From NCBI RefSeq assembly GCF_000336675.1, contig NZ_AOMB01000041.1, forward strand, positions 147,109 through 180,324: 33,216 nt of DNA. The letters run 5' to 3'. Below are positions 1 through 8,076 of the stretch, piece after piece. The number at the start of each line of letters is the position of its first letter. Position 1 is the stretch's first letter. The notes under the pieces are model-generated. The model did not search any database. It saw only the letters and a list, made by a program, of their open reading frames with translations, and was not told where the DNA came from. The position numbers and the translations under genes were made by a program. The stretch comes from Halococcus hamelinensis 100A6. Its GTDB lineage: Archaea > Halobacteriota > Halobacteria > Halobacteriales > Halococcaceae.

Positions 1-1
1 C

Positions 2-268
2 CTCCAGAGCCTCGACTTCGACGCCGAGACCCGCGAACTCATCGGCCTCGACAACATCGACGAGATACTCGGCAACATCGACGAGGAGGCCGAACTCGAC
101 GTCGAGGAGATGGAACAGGAGGCCGAAGCCATCAAGACCGGTAAGTCCACCACCGACATCCAGGACCCCGACGACGTCATCGCCGAGATGGACGAACCGA
201 CGGGGGCCGAGTCGGAGACCGACTCGACCGAGTCGAGCGACGGAGAACTCGAACCCGAGACGAACTGA
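2..268 (+). CDS. C-terminal end of a probable SPFH/stomatin-like (Band 7) protein, partial
   Basis: Only the last 88 codons are inside the window; the reading frame is open from base 2 to a TGA at 266-268. The visible part is very acidic and begins with a helical stretch containing LIGLDNIDEILGNID, followed by a disordered Glu/Asp/Ser/Thr-rich tail. From memory of haloarchaeal proteins, this tail resembles the C-terminus of stomatin/prohibitin homologues, whose SPFH domain would lie upstream of the window. Such proteins form membrane-bound oligomers and are often linked to NfeD proteins or membrane proteases. No catalytic or membrane segment is visible here, so the family call rests on tail resemblance alone. 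Its stop codon is 54 bp before the next gene, which has its own TATA-like box, so the two are probably separate transcripts. Confidence 0.5.
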   Translation, partial: LQSLDFDAETRELIGLDNIDEILGNIDEEAELDVEEMEQEAEAIKTGKSTTDIQDPDDVIAEMDEPTGAESETDSTESSDGELEPETN

Positions 269-322
269 GTCGACGCGCACACAGTCAAAGCCGTTTTATC
301 TACCTGTCCCGAGGCAGTACCA

Positions 323-931
323 ATGGGCGACCCCGAGGTCGACGAGGGAAAACGCGCGACGCTCCGGCGGTTCGCCGCCGTCGGGGCGGTCGGGCCGCTC
401 GCGCGCCTCGCCGACAGGGACGAGGAAGACGAGAGCGACGCCCGCGACGCCATCACGGGCTACCTCGCGGCGACGCCGGGCGCACACTTCTCGAAGGTCC
501 GCGACGACCTCGGGCTGGGGACCGGCGAAACCCAACACCACCTCCGGCGGCTCGAAAACGACGCGGTCGTCGAGAGCGACCGGGACGGCGACTATCGACG
601 GTACTTTCCGGCCCGGGAGTTCGATTCGTTCGAGAAGGTCGCGCTCGGCGTGCTTCGTCGGGAGACGCCACGGGGGATGGTGATCGCGCTGCTTCGCGAC
701 CCCGACGCGAGCGCGAGCGACCTCGCCACCGACCTCGGGGTCTCGCGGCCGACGGTGAGCAAACACGCCGCCGACCTCGAAGGTGCGGGGGTGCTCTCGC
801 GTGGCGAGGGCTACGCGCTCGTTCGTCCGGAGCTCCTGTTGACGCTGCTCGTTCGATACGCCAACTCGTTCGACGTCGCGACCCTCCAGTTCGCGCGCGA
901 GGCCGACCGGTACATCAGCGTCGACGGTTGA
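323..931 (+). CDS. Winged-helix-turn-helix transcriptional regulator with two HTH domains
   Basis: A 202-residue acidic soluble protein. A first winged helix covers roughly residues 40-100 (LAATPGAHFSKVRDDLGLGTGETQHHLRRLE), with the recognition helix around GETQHHLRRLEN and a wing at DRDGDYRRYFP. A second helix-turn-helix follows at about 115-165 (DLATDLGVSRPTVSKHAADLE). This tandem arrangement is typical of haloarchaeal MarR/ArsR-like regulators. A TATA-like TTTTAT at 294-299 lies about 25 nt before the ATG, which fits leaderless transcription from this start. The gene ends 7 bp from the convergent gene at 939. No ligand-binding or metal-binding residues can be identified, so its target is unknown; a role in regulating the upstream membrane protein is possible only by proximity. 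Confidence 0.85.
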   Translation: MGDPEVDEGKRATLRRFAAVGAVGPLARLADRDEEDESDARDAITGYLAATPGAHFSKVRDDLGLGTGETQHHLRRLENDAVVESDRDGDYRRYFPAREFDSFEKVALGVLRRETPRGMVIALLRDPDASASDLATDLGVSRPTVSKHAADLEGAGVLSRGEGYALVRPELLLTLLVRYANSFDVATLQFAREADRYISVDG

Positions 932-938
932 TTCCGCT

Positions 939-1178
939 CTATCGGGTGACCTTCCAGGTGGTGCTGGAGGAGTAGCCCCACTTCTCGACCGAGAGCGGTC
1001 CCTCCGAGTTCTGGATCGCGGTCATGTTGGTACCGACCTCCTTCGCCGAGAGCCCGACCGCCTCGCCGATGAGGCGGGATTTGAAGTAGGTTCGCGTGGC
1101 CACGTGCTCGCGGAGGTACTCGAAGATCCGTCGCTGCTTCTCGCTGAGAGCGGGCATCGCCGCGGTGGTAGCGCCCAT
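939..1178 (-). CDS. Small winged-helix-like haloarchaeal protein (DUF7123-like)
   Basis: A 79-residue protein, or 71 residues if it starts at the internal Met of MPALSEKQ. The sequence LSEKQRRIFEYLREH, then FKSRLIGEAVGLSAKEVGTNM, has the layout of a helix-turn-helix in which the second stretch is the recognition region. The C-terminus (EKWGYSSSTTWKVTR) would form the wing. I recall this sequence type as a conserved small haloarchaeal family, probably DUF7123, but cannot confirm the number. A TATA-like GTATGTA on the minus strand (about 1199-1206) sits some 22-27 nt before the 1178 start and supports the longer form as a leaderless gene. It is convergent with the regulator at 323-931. A DNA-binding role is inferred from the fold only. 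Confidence 0.75.
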   Translation of the reverse strand: MGATTAAMPALSEKQRRIFEYLREHVATRTYFKSRLIGEAVGLSAKEVGTNMTAIQNSEGPLSVEKWGYSSSTTWKVTR

Positions 1179-1417
1179 GGTCTCCCTACCGGGGCGGCGT
1201 ACATACGGGGTTTGGTACGGTGGGGTAATCCGGTCGCCGTCCGTCGATTTTGTCTTCGAGGAGGGGTCGAGGCGGTGGCCGTGGCCCGCCAGCGCCGTCC
1301 CGGGCTCCGGGGGATGGTACGTGCGGGTAACGCCCTCGAACCCCCCGTCCGCGGGGTCGTCGGTGAGCGGTAGTTCTTTGGTCCTCCGCTCCAGAGACGC
1401 GAACGGAGCACTACGTG

Positions 1418-1810
1418 ATGGAAATCTCTGATAAACTCCTGTGTCTGTTCAACGCTGATGTCTCCGAAACCGGCGACACCTACACCGTCGAGGTGCCGCG
1501 GCGCGAGGTCGACACCGGTTCGATCGAGGCGGGTGAGACCTATCGCGTGGCGCTGATCTCGCGCGAGTCGGTCGAGAGCGGGACGAGCGGGTCGTCGTCG
1601 AACCGCCCCTCCTCCGAGCCACAGCCCCCGGTCGACGTCGGCGAGATGCGGTACGTCGAGGTCGAGGACATCGGCAAGCAGGGCGACGGTATCGCACGCG
1701 TCGAGCGGGGCTACGTCATCATCGTCCCCGGGGCGGAGGTCGGCGAACAGGTCAAGATCGAGGTCACCGAAGTGAAATCCAACTTCGCGGTGGGCGAGAT
1801 CATCGAATAG
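1418..1810 (+). CDS. TRAM-domain protein
   Basis: A 130-residue protein. The C-terminal part (about residues 70-130) is a TRAM domain: VGEMRYVEVEDIGKQGDGIARVERG, then YVIIVPGAEVGEQVKIEVTEVKSNFAVGEII. TRAM is an OB-like beta-barrel that binds RNA in TrmA/RumA-type methyltransferases and MiaB-type enzymes. Here there is no attached enzyme, so it resembles the stand-alone archaeal TRAM proteins thought to act as RNA chaperones. The N-terminal about 50 residues are a small beta-rich region, joined by a Ser/Pro linker. The ATG at 1418 is chosen over an in-frame GTG at 1415 because MEISD matches the usual start of this family. There is no partner gene in an operon; the next gene is on the other strand. 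Confidence 0.85.
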   Translation: MEISDKLLCLFNADVSETGDTYTVEVPRREVDTGSIEAGETYRVALISRESVESGTSGSSSNRPSSEPQPPVDVGEMRYVEVEDIGKQGDGIARVERGYVIIVPGAEVGEQVKIEVTEVKSNFAVGEIIE

Positions 1811-1871
1811 GTCGTCGGCGGCCGCCCACGCACCCCCGGACCGCTCGACGACGAGTCGGCGGCCGGCCGCC

Positions 1872-2072
1872 TCAGCTCTCCTGGCCGGTCTCGCTTTTCG
1901 CGTGGTCGTCGTCGTCGTCCGCGTCGAACTCCTCGTCACAGTTCGTACAGCGGTAGATGCCGGCGGCACCGCCCTCGATCCGTTCGACGTCGCCCGAGCC
2001 ACAGGAGGGACACGAGGGCGTCTCGCCGATCCCGTGTGTGTCGTTCATCGAGTCGGTCGTACCATCGGCCAC
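1872..2072 (-). CDS. Small zinc-ribbon protein
   Basis: A 66-residue protein whose centre carries two CxxC knuckles, CPSC and CTNC, about 18 residues apart. This is the pattern of a single zinc ribbon. The second knuckle is followed by an acidic tail with five consecutive Asp residues, encoded by a GTC/GAC triplet run at about 1900-1925. Translation could begin at 2072 or at the internal ATG at 2048 (MNDTHGIG); the conserved part is unaffected. The gene is just downstream of the YkgJ-like gene on the same strand with 15 bp between them, so the two are probably co-transcribed. Haloarchaea encode many such mini zinc ribbons; most have no assigned function. Confidence 0.75.
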   Translation of the reverse strand: MADGTTDSMNDTHGIGETPSCPSCGSGDVERIEGGAAGIYRCTNCDEEFDADDDDDHAKSETGQES

Positions 2073-2087
2073 CGAATAAACGTCCCG

Positions 2088-2771
2088 CTACTCTCCAGAA
2101 ACGCGTCCGTCCTCTCCGTCGATCGGGGTCCCGTCCGGTCGTTTCGCGCCCTCCGAGTCGTGGACCACGACGCCGTCGGCGTCCGTGGGGTCGTAGTTCT
2201 CTTGGACCGCGATCGCCTCCTCGAGTTCGCGGACCGCGCGGGTCTTGAGCGCGCCCGCGAGCGCCTCGGCGTCCCCCCGGTCGATGTCGCGCCCGAGCCC
2301 CTCGCACTCGTGGGCGCGCACCGATCCCACTCGATCGACCGCCGCGCCCATCGGCTGGTTCGTCCCGTCGAGCGCGACGCTGAACGGGTAGGTTCGACAG
2401 ATCAGCGGGCGGTCCTCGTGGACGGTGCAGGCACCCGTCCCGTCCCGTTCGGTGTAGAAGGTACAGTCGCCACAGCCGGTGGTTTCGAGCGCCCACTCGA
2501 AGGTCTCGCCCGTCGGGCCGTCGGGGCCGTCCTCGACCCCGTAGGGCATCGGTCGAGCGACGTCGCGCCACTCCCGACCGGTCGCGGCCTGGAGGTCGCG
2601 CACCTCGTCGGGGAAGGCGGTCGCGGTGTGGTCCTCGTGGCCGTCGGCTCCCTCGGCGGCTTTGCAGCACGCTCCACAGCGAGTACACTCGAATCCCAGC
2701 TCCTCGACCGCGTCGGCCAGTTCCGATACGTCGAGGTCGCGGGCACGGGCGAGTTCGTCCTCGAAGCTCAC
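2088..2771 (-). CDS. YkgJ-family cysteine-cluster protein
   Basis: A protein of about 227 residues with an N-terminal CTRCGACC cluster (near residues 30-37), a middle CGDC and a later RPLICRTYPF segment. These are the marks of the CxxCxxCC family (UPF0153/YkgJ), which is presumed to bind zinc or an Fe-S cluster. Its biochemical role is unknown. The frame stays open up to 2846, but the GTG at 2771 (giving SFEDELARARDLDV) matches where related proteins begin, and a T-rich box on the minus strand at about 2794-2799 lies at the right distance for leaderless transcription from 2771 or 2777. The C-terminal about 50 residues are acidic and probably disordered. It is followed on the same strand by the zinc-ribbon gene. 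Confidence 0.8.
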   Translation of the reverse strand: MSFEDELARARDLDVSELADAVEELGFECTRCGACCKAAEGADGHEDHTATAFPDEVRDLQAATGREWRDVARPMPYGVEDGPDGPTGETFEWALETTGCGDCTFYTERDGTGACTVHEDRPLICRTYPFSVALDGTNQPMGAAVDRVGSVRAHECEGLGRDIDRGDAEALAGALKTRAVRELEEAIAVQENYDPTDADGVVVHDSEGAKRPDGTPIDGEDGRVSGE

Positions 2772-2898
2772 ACCCACACCAGCCAGCCACGCCGCAAAAA
2801 CCCGTCGTCGGGGCGATAGTCTCAAGTTCGATCGAGCCTGAACCACAACACAACCGATCCGCGGAATCCGTCGCGCTACACCCCTTCGTCGAAGGAAG

Positions 2899-2931
2899 TT
2901 TTAAATATTAGTAGGACTAACCAAAGGTTAG
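2899..2931 (+). promoter_or_regulatory. TATA box and inverted-repeat candidate operator of the cdc48 operon
   Basis: A strong TATA-like TTTTAAATATT occurs at about 2899-2909. Next comes a perfect 6-bp inverted repeat with a 3-base spacer, CTAACC AAA GGTTAG, at 2917-2931, ending just before the ATG at 2933. A shorter overlapping repeat TTAG...CTAA lies at 2908-2920. The palindrome would cover the transcription start, a position used by archaeal repressors. That a protein binds here is inference. Confidence 0.55.
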
Positions 2932-2932
2932 G

Positions 2933-3175
2933 ATGACACCAACACTCCAGCAGTTCGACAACCGGGACGACGTACTCCGGCGATACGAGTACGCCGACCG
3001 GGTGGTGTACGCAGCCGACCTCGGCCCCGCCGCCGACACGACGACGGTCGACGTCGTCGAGGGCACCGTGATGCTCGTCCGCGGCGACGAACAGGCCGAC
3101 TTCGATATCCCCGAGACCGGATCGGCCGAAGCGACCATCAACAACGGCGTGCTTACCGTCGAGGTGGCGCGATAA
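2933..3175 (+). CDS. Small Hsp20-like protein (DUF7127-like) upstream of cdc48
   Basis: An 80-residue protein predicted to be mostly beta strands. Its end, [14 protein letters not shown], closely resembles the last strands of the alpha-crystallin domain of small heat-shock proteins (NGVLTVxV). The middle ([26 protein letters not shown]) fits a beta sandwich. I recall a haloarchaeal family of this type as DUF7127, often next to a Cdc48 ATPase. The stop codon is one base before the cdc48 start, so the two are co-transcribed and almost certainly translationally coupled. A reasonable inference is that it serves as a substrate-holding partner or adaptor for the ATPase. It is shorter than a true Hsp20, so independent chaperone activity is uncertain. 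The upstream palindrome may control both genes. Confidence 0.8.
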   Translation: MTPTLQQFDNRDDVLRRYEYADRVVYAADLGPAADTTTVDVVEGTVMLVRGDEQADFDIPETGSAEATINNGVLTVEVAR

Positions 3176-3176
3176 C

Positions 3177-5441
3177 ATGAAGCTCTCAGTCAAACCGCTG
3201 AAACAGAAGGACGCGGGCCGCGGCCTCGCGGCCGTCGACCGCGCCGCGATGGAGGAACTCGACCTCGAAAACGGCGACTACATCCTGATCGAGGGGAGCG
3301 ACGGCCGCGCGATCGCGCGGGTCTGGCCGGGCTACCCCGACGACCAGGGTCGCGACGTGATCCGGATCGACGGCCAGCTCCGCGGCGAGGCCCAGGTGGG
3401 TATCGACGACCGCGTGAGCGTCGAGAAGGCCGACGTCAGACCGGCCGACTCGGTGACGGTGGCGCTGCCACAGAACCTCCGGATCCGGGGCAACATCGGC
3501 CCCTACATCCAGGACAAGCTCTCCGGACAGGCGATCACCCAGGGCCAGACGATCCCGTTCTCGCTCGGCTTCGGCCCGTTCTCGGGCGGGTCGGGCCAGC
3601 GCATCCCGCTGCGGATCGCGGACACCGAGCCGAACGGGACCGTGATCGTCGCCGACACGACCACGATCGAGGTCAGCGAGAAGCCCGCCGAGGAGATCGT
3701 CTCCGATTCGGCGGACGAGGCCGACACCACGCCCTCGGTGGCCTACGAGGACATCGGCGGGCTGGACCGCGAGCTCGAACAGGTCCGCGAGATGATCGAG
3801 CTCCCGATGCGCCACCCCGAGCTCTTCAAACAGCTCGGCATCGACCCGCCGAAGGGAGTCCTGCTCCACGGCCCACCGGGTACGGGCAAGACCCTGATCG
3901 CGAAGGCGGTCGCCAACGAGATCGACGCCCACTTCGAGACCATCTCGGGTCCCGAGATCATGTCGAAGTACTACGGGGAGTCCGAAGAACAGCTCCGAGA
4001 GATCTTCGACGAGGCCGAGGAGAACGAACCCGCGATCGTCTTCATCGACGAGATCGACTCGATCGCCCCCAAACGCGACGATACCTCGGGCGATGTCGAG
4101 CGCCGGGTCGTCGCCCAGCTCCTCAGCCTGATGGACGGCCTCGAAGAGCGCGGCCAGGTCACCGTGATCGCGGCGACCAACCGCGTGGACGCGATCGACC
4201 CCGCGCTCCGCCGGGGCGGCCGGTTCGACCGCGAGATCGAGATCGGCGTGCCCGACAAGGAAGGGCGAAAGGAGATCCTCCAGGTCCACACGCGCGGGAT
4301 GCCGCTGGAGGAGGGGATCGACCTCGACACCTACGCCGAGAGCACCCACGGGTTCGTCGGTTCGGACCTCGAATCGCTGGCGAAGGAGTCGGCGATGAAC
4401 GCCCTCCGGCGGATCCGACCCGAACTCGACCTCGACGAGGAGGAGATCGACGCCGAGGTGCTCGAATCGTTGCAGGTCACCCGCGACGACATGAAGAGCG
4501 CGCTGAAGGGCATCGAGCCGTCCGCGCTCCGCGAGGTGTTCGTCGAGGTTCCGGATACCAGCTGGGAGAACGTCGGCGGGCTCGAGGAGACGAAGGAGCG
4601 CCTCCGCGAGACCGTCCAGTGGCCGCTCGATTACCCCGAGGTGTTCGAGGCGATGGACATGAACGCCGCGAAGGGCGTGATGATGTACGGCCCGCCGGGC
4701 ACGGGGAAGACCCTGCTCGCGAAGGCCGTCGCCAACGAGGCCCAGTCGAACTTCATCTCGATCAAGGGCCCCGAACTCCTCAACAAGTTCGTCGGCGAGT
4801 CGGAGAAGGGCGTCCGCGAGGTCTTCTCGAAGGCCCGTGAGAACGCGCCCACCGTGGTGTTCTTCGACGAGATCGACTCGATCGCGGGCGAGCGGGGCCA
4901 GCACGCCAACGACTCCGGCGTGGGCGAGCGCGTGGTCTCACAGCTCCTCACCGAGCTCGACGGGCTCGAAGAGCTCGAGGACGTCGTGGTGATCGCGACC
5001 TCGAACCGGCCGGACCTGATCGACAGCGCGCTGCTCCGACCGGGTCGGCTCGACAGACACGTCCACGTCCCGGTGCCCGACGAGGAGGGTCGGGAGGCGA
5101 TCTTCGAGGTCCACACCCGGAACAAACCGCTGGCCGACGACGTCGACCTCGCCGACCTCGCGCGCCGGACGGAGGGCTACGTCGGGGCCGACATCGAGGC
5201 CGTCACCCGCGAGGCCGCGATGGCCGCGACCCGCGAACTCATCGAGATGAGCGACCCCGAGGACCTGGCCGGCAACGTCGGCAACGTCCGGATCGGCGTC
5301 GAGCACTTCGACCAGGCGCTCGACGAGGTCAACCCGAGCGTCACCGCCGAGACCAGGGAGCGCTACGAGAACATCGAGTCCCGGTTCAACGCCGGCGAAC
5401 CCGCGAACGACGAACCCGAGATCGGTCAGACCTTCCAGTAA
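3177..5441 (+). CDS. cdc48: Cdc48/VAT-type AAA+ ATPase
   Basis: A 754-residue two-ring unfoldase of full family length. The N-terminal about 180 residues match the Cdc48 N domain (double-psi barrel plus a second beta subdomain). D1 has Walker A GPPGTGKT at 232-239 and Walker B ending in DE at 291-292. D2 has an identical Walker A at 505-512 and Walker B DE at 564-565. Sensor and arginine-finger stretches such as [13 protein letters not shown] and [12 protein letters not shown] are present. Such ATPases unfold proteins and can feed the archaeal 20S proteasome. The last residues are TFQ, which resembles but does not fully match the hydrophobic-Tyr-X docking motif because Thr replaces the hydrophobic residue. 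It is the second gene of an operon with the Hsp20-like gene. Confidence 0.97.
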   Translation: MKLSVKPLKQKDAGRGLAAVDRAAMEELDLENGDYILIEGSDGRAIARVWPGYPDDQGRDVIRIDGQLRGEAQVGIDDRVSVEKADVRPADSVTVALPQNLRIRGNIGPYIQDKLSGQAITQGQTIPFSLGFGPFSGGSGQRIPLRIADTEPNGTVIVADTTTIEVSEKPAEEIVSDSADEADTTPSVAYEDIGGLDRELEQVREMIELPMRHPELFKQLGIDPPKGVLLHGPPGTGKTLIAKAVANEIDAHFETISGPEIMSKYYGESEEQLREIFDEAEENEPAIVFIDEIDSIAPKRDDTSGDVERRVVAQLLSLMDGLEERGQVTVIAATNRVDAIDPALRRGGRFDREIEIGVPDKEGRKEILQVHTRGMPLEEGIDLDTYAESTHGFVGSDLESLAKESAMNALRRIRPELDLDEEEIDAEVLESLQVTRDDMKSALKGIEPSALREVFVEVPDTSWENVGGLEETKERLRETVQWPLDYPEVFEAMDMNAAKGVMMYGPPGTGKTLLAKAVANEAQSNFISIKGPELLNKFVGESEKGVREVFSKARENAPTVVFFDEIDSIAGERGQHANDSGVGERVVSQLLTELDGLEELEDVVVIATSNRPDLIDSALLRPGRLDRHVHVPVPDEEGREAIFEVHTRNKPLADDVDLADLARRTEGYVGADIEAVTREAAMAATRELIEMSDPEDLAGNVGNVRIGVEHFDQALDEVNPSVTAETRERYENIESRFNAGEPANDEPEIGQTFQ

Positions 5442-5479
5442 GGTCGTCCTCGACCGGTCTTCCGGGTTCGCTTCGTTTT
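5442..5479 (+). terminator. Probable terminator of the cdc48 operon
   Basis: Directly after the cdc48 stop codon is a small hairpin, GGTCG-TCCT-CGACC (5442-5455). A TTTT run at 5476-5479 follows about 20 bases later. Archaeal termination depends mainly on T tracts; the hairpin may be incidental. Confidence 0.35.
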
Positions 5480-5521
5480 CCGTCGTATCGAGCCGGCGTG
5501 AGAAGCATCGCCGCTTACTGA

Positions 5522-5580
5522 AACGGTATGAGTGTACGTGTACCAACGGTCTTTACCGTTATCGAAAATAATTACGGTTG
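5522..5580 (+). promoter_or_regulatory. Promoter with AACGGT repeats upstream of the OFA transporter gene
   Basis: The motif AACGGT occurs at 5522-5527 and 5545-5550, its reverse complement at 5555-5560, and TACGGTT at 5573-5579. The middle two form a perfect inverted repeat with a 4-base spacer. The AT-rich TATA candidate (AAAATAATTA, about 5564-5573) lies between them and the last copy, about 28 nt before the ATG at 5600. Sites flanking a TATA box suggest regulation at TBP/TFB binding; the regulator is unknown. Confidence 0.55.
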
Positions 5581-5599
5581 CCAGGCTCCACGATAGGCG

Positions 5600-6889
5600 A
5601 TGTCATCAAGGGAGGCGGACAAGAACCGATGGTTGATCGCGGCGTCGGCCGTCGCGATCCACCTGTCGATCGGTAGCATTTACGCGTACAGTATCTATCA
5701 GATCCCGCTGAACGAAGCGCAGGGCTGGGGTACGTCGAGCGTGACGACCGCGTTCTCGATCGCGATCTTCGTCCTCGGGATCACGGCGGCCTTCCTCGGG
5801 AGCTACGTCGAGAAGTACGGCCCGCGGCTGTCCGGGCTGGCGGCGGCGGTCCTGTACGGCCTCGGGATGGTCGGGTCGGGGCTCAGCGTCCAGCTCGGCA
5901 GTCTCCCGCTCTTCCTCGCCACGTTCGGGGTCGTCGGCGGGATGGGGCTCGGGCTCGGCTACATCACCCCGATCGGAACGCTCGTCGAGTGGTTCCCCGA
6001 CCGCCGCGGGATGGCGACGGGCCTCGCGGTGATGGGCTTCGGTGCCGGGGCGCTGCTGACCGGTCCACTCGGGAATTACCTCATCCAGTCCGTCGGCGTC
6101 GCGACGACGTTCTACGCGCTCGGCGTGCTGTACCTCGTTCTGATGGCCGCCGGCGCGAGCTATCTCGCCAAACCGCCGGAGGGCTGGCTCCCCGAGGGGA
6201 TAGAAGACACCCCCGAGAACCAGGAGGAGGCCAAAAGCGCGCTCGCCGGGATCGAGAACCTCACCGCGAAGGAGGCACGCACCTCGCCGCGGTTCTGGAT
6301 GGTCTGGCTCATCGTCTTCATCAACGTCTCCGCGGGGATCATGCTGCTCGCGTTCGCCTCGCCGATGCTCCAGCAGATCGCCGGCGCGAGCGCGACGACC
6401 GCGGCGTTCATCACCGGCTACATCGGGATCTTCAACGGCGGCGGCCGCATCGTGTGGGCCTCGCTGTCGGATTACATCGGCCGGACGACGACGTACGCGG
6501 CGTTCTTCGCCATCCAGATCGTCGCCTTCTTCGTGATGCCACAGGTCGCGGGCGTCTGGCTCCTCGCGGGGCTCATCTTCCTCGTCATCACCTGCTACGG
6601 CGGCGGCTTCGCCTGTCTCCCGGCCTACCTCAGCGACCTCTTCGGCACCCAGGAGGTCAGCGCGATCCACGGCTACGCGCTCACGGCGTGGGGGTTCGCC
6701 GGGGTCGCGGGGCCGCAGCTCGCCTCGGCGATCCTCGAATCGACGGGGAACTACACCAGCGCGCTCTACATCATGAACGGGGCGCTCGTCGTCGGGCTGA
6801 TCACGGTCGCGGTCCTCCGCTGGCGGATCGGGAAGCTTCAGGACGCGGACCGGAGCCGCGGAGCCAGCGGGACGACGACCGAGGGGTAG
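5600..6889 (+). CDS. MFS transporter, OFA (oxalate/formate antiporter-like) family
   Basis: A 429-residue protein with about 12 predicted membrane helices, the usual number for the major facilitator superfamily. The first helix (HLSIGSIYAYSIYQIPL) and the following loop match the OFA branch. The cytoplasmic loop after helix 2 is GSYVEKYGPR, a variant of the MFS motif A, and WFPDRRGMATGLAVMGFG is the typical helix 4-5 region. A central acidic loop follows residue 190. The family moves small carboxylates such as oxalate or formate in exchange for another anion or with protons, but many members have no known substrate, and no substrate gene is adjacent here. It stands alone behind a repeat-rich promoter and is convergent with the Mrp gene. 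The direction of transport is not deducible. Confidence 0.9.
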   Translation: MSSREADKNRWLIAASAVAIHLSIGSIYAYSIYQIPLNEAQGWGTSSVTTAFSIAIFVLGITAAFLGSYVEKYGPRLSGLAAAVLYGLGMVGSGLSVQLGSLPLFLATFGVVGGMGLGLGYITPIGTLVEWFPDRRGMATGLAVMGFGAGALLTGPLGNYLIQSVGVATTFYALGVLYLVLMAAGASYLAKPPEGWLPEGIEDTPENQEEAKSALAGIENLTAKEARTSPRFWMVWLIVFINVSAGIMLLAFASPMLQQIAGASATTAAFITGYIGIFNGGGRIVWASLSDYIGRTTTYAAFFAIQIVAFFVMPQVAGVWLLAGLIFLVITCYGGGFACLPAYLSDLFGTQEVSAIHGYALTAWGFAGVAGPQLASAILESTGNYTSALYIMNGALVVGLITVAVLRWRIGKLQDADRSRGASGTTTEG

Positions 6890-6941
6890 TTCGCCGACGC
6901 GCGCGGTCGGCCACGTCCGAACCGTGCGTTCTGCCGTCGCG

Positions 6942-8000
6942 TTACGGCGCGTCCGGGGTCGACGGCTCGGACCGGTCGCCGGTCACCAGTCGGTTGCGGT
7001 GGACGACCCCGACGTTGTTCGCGGTGTTCTCGGTCAGGGTTCGGAAGGCGTCGGCGGTGTCGCCCTCGTCGAGGACGACCGGCGAACCGCCGTCGCCGCC
7101 CTCGCGAACGGCGGGGTCGAGCGGGAGCTCACCGAGGAACGGCATCTCGACCTCCTCGGCGAACGCGCGACCGCCGCCCTTCCCGAAGAGGTCGTGTTCT
7201 GCGCCACAGTCCGGGCAGACGAACCCGCTCATGTTCTCGACGATCCCCAGAACCGGCGTCTCGTGTTTGCCGAACATCTCGAGACCCTTCCGCGCGTCGT
7301 CGATGGCGACGTCCTGCGGGGTGGTGACGATGACGGCCCCGGCGAGCGGGACGGTCTGGAGCATGGTGAGCTGGGTGTCGCCGGTTCCCGGGGGCAGGTC
7401 GACGACCATGTAGTCCAGCGCGCCCCACTCGACGTCCTCGAAGAGCTGTGTGAGGACCTTGTGGACCATCGGCCCCCGCCAGATCACGGGGTCGTCCTGG
7501 CCCACGAGGAAGTCCATGCTCATGAGCTTCATGCCGTACTTCTCGGGCGGGACGATCTTCTCCTCGGGGGTGGCCTGCGGGCGCTGGTCGGCCCTGACCA
7601 TCCGGGGGACGTTCGGGCCGTAGATGTCGGCGTCGAACAGCCCGACGCGCGCGCCCATCTCCGAGAGCCCCGCGGCGAGGTTCACCGCGACGGTGGACTT
7701 CCCGACGCCGCCCTTGCCGCTCGCGACCGCGATGACGTTCTTCACGCCCGGGAGGACGTCCTGGCTCCGCTCGACGCTCGCGGTGAGGTCGACCTCGATA
7801 CCCGCGTCGGCACAGACCTCGCGCACCCGCCCCGCGATGGCGGTCTCGTTCGGCGAGTAGGGCGCGCCGAGCGCGAGCGAGATGTGGGCGACCCCGTCCC
7901 GAACCTCGATGTCGTTGACGAGCCCCAGCGAGACGATGTCGTCACCGAGATCCGGGTCCTCGACGTCCGCGAGGAGGTCCTGCACGTCGGATTCGTTCAT
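6942..8000 (-). CDS. mrp: Mrp/Nbp35-type Fe-S cluster carrier P-loop ATPase
   Basis: A 352-residue protein. Residues 1-80 form an MIP18/DUF59 domain (VEDPDLGDDIVSLGLV). The MinD/Mrp-type deviant Walker A GKGGVGKST is at about 95-103, and the dimer-interface cysteines are in CPDC at 262-265. Together these define the Mrp (ApbC) branch that assembles or transfers [4Fe-4S] clusters onto target proteins in the cytosol. Other family marks seen are DADIYGPNVPRM and DYMVVDLPPGTGD. The ATG at 8000 has a T/A-rich box about 26 nt upstream on the minus strand, consistent with a leaderless mRNA. It is convergent with the transporter gene and is a single-gene unit. Length and motifs are complete, with nothing unusual. 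Confidence 0.95.
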   Translation of the reverse strand: MNESDVQDLLADVEDPDLGDDIVSLGLVNDIEVRDGVAHISLALGAPYSPNETAIAGRVREVCADAGIEVDLTASVERSQDVLPGVKNVIAVASGKGGVGKSTVAVNLAAGLSEMGARVGLFDADIYGPNVPRMVRADQRPQATPEEKIVPPEKYGMKLMSMDFLVGQDDPVIWRGPMVHKVLTQLFEDVEWGALDYMVVDLPPGTGDTQLTMLQTVPLAGAVIVTTPQDVAIDDARKGLEMFGKHETPVLGIVENMSGFVCPDCGAEHDLFGKGGGRAFAEEVEMPFLGELPLDPAVREGGDGGSPVVLDEGDTADAFRTLTENTANNVGVVHRNRLVTGDRSEPSTPDAP

Positions 8001-8076
8001 GGCTCGGATAGCGCCGGACGAGCGATAAGGGTTGGGAAGCAGCCGATCCGGGGTCGCCGGCTCCGCACTCGACGAC

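Noticed and set aside
1900-1925. Tandem GTC triplets as a microsatellite
   Set aside because: The run encodes an acidic Asp stretch at the end of the zinc-ribbon protein, which is common in haloarchaeal proteins.
3186-4904. Long open frame (572 codons) on the strand opposite cdc48
   Set aside because: High third-position GC in cdc48 removes stop codons from the antisense frame; the product is compositionally odd and matches no family.
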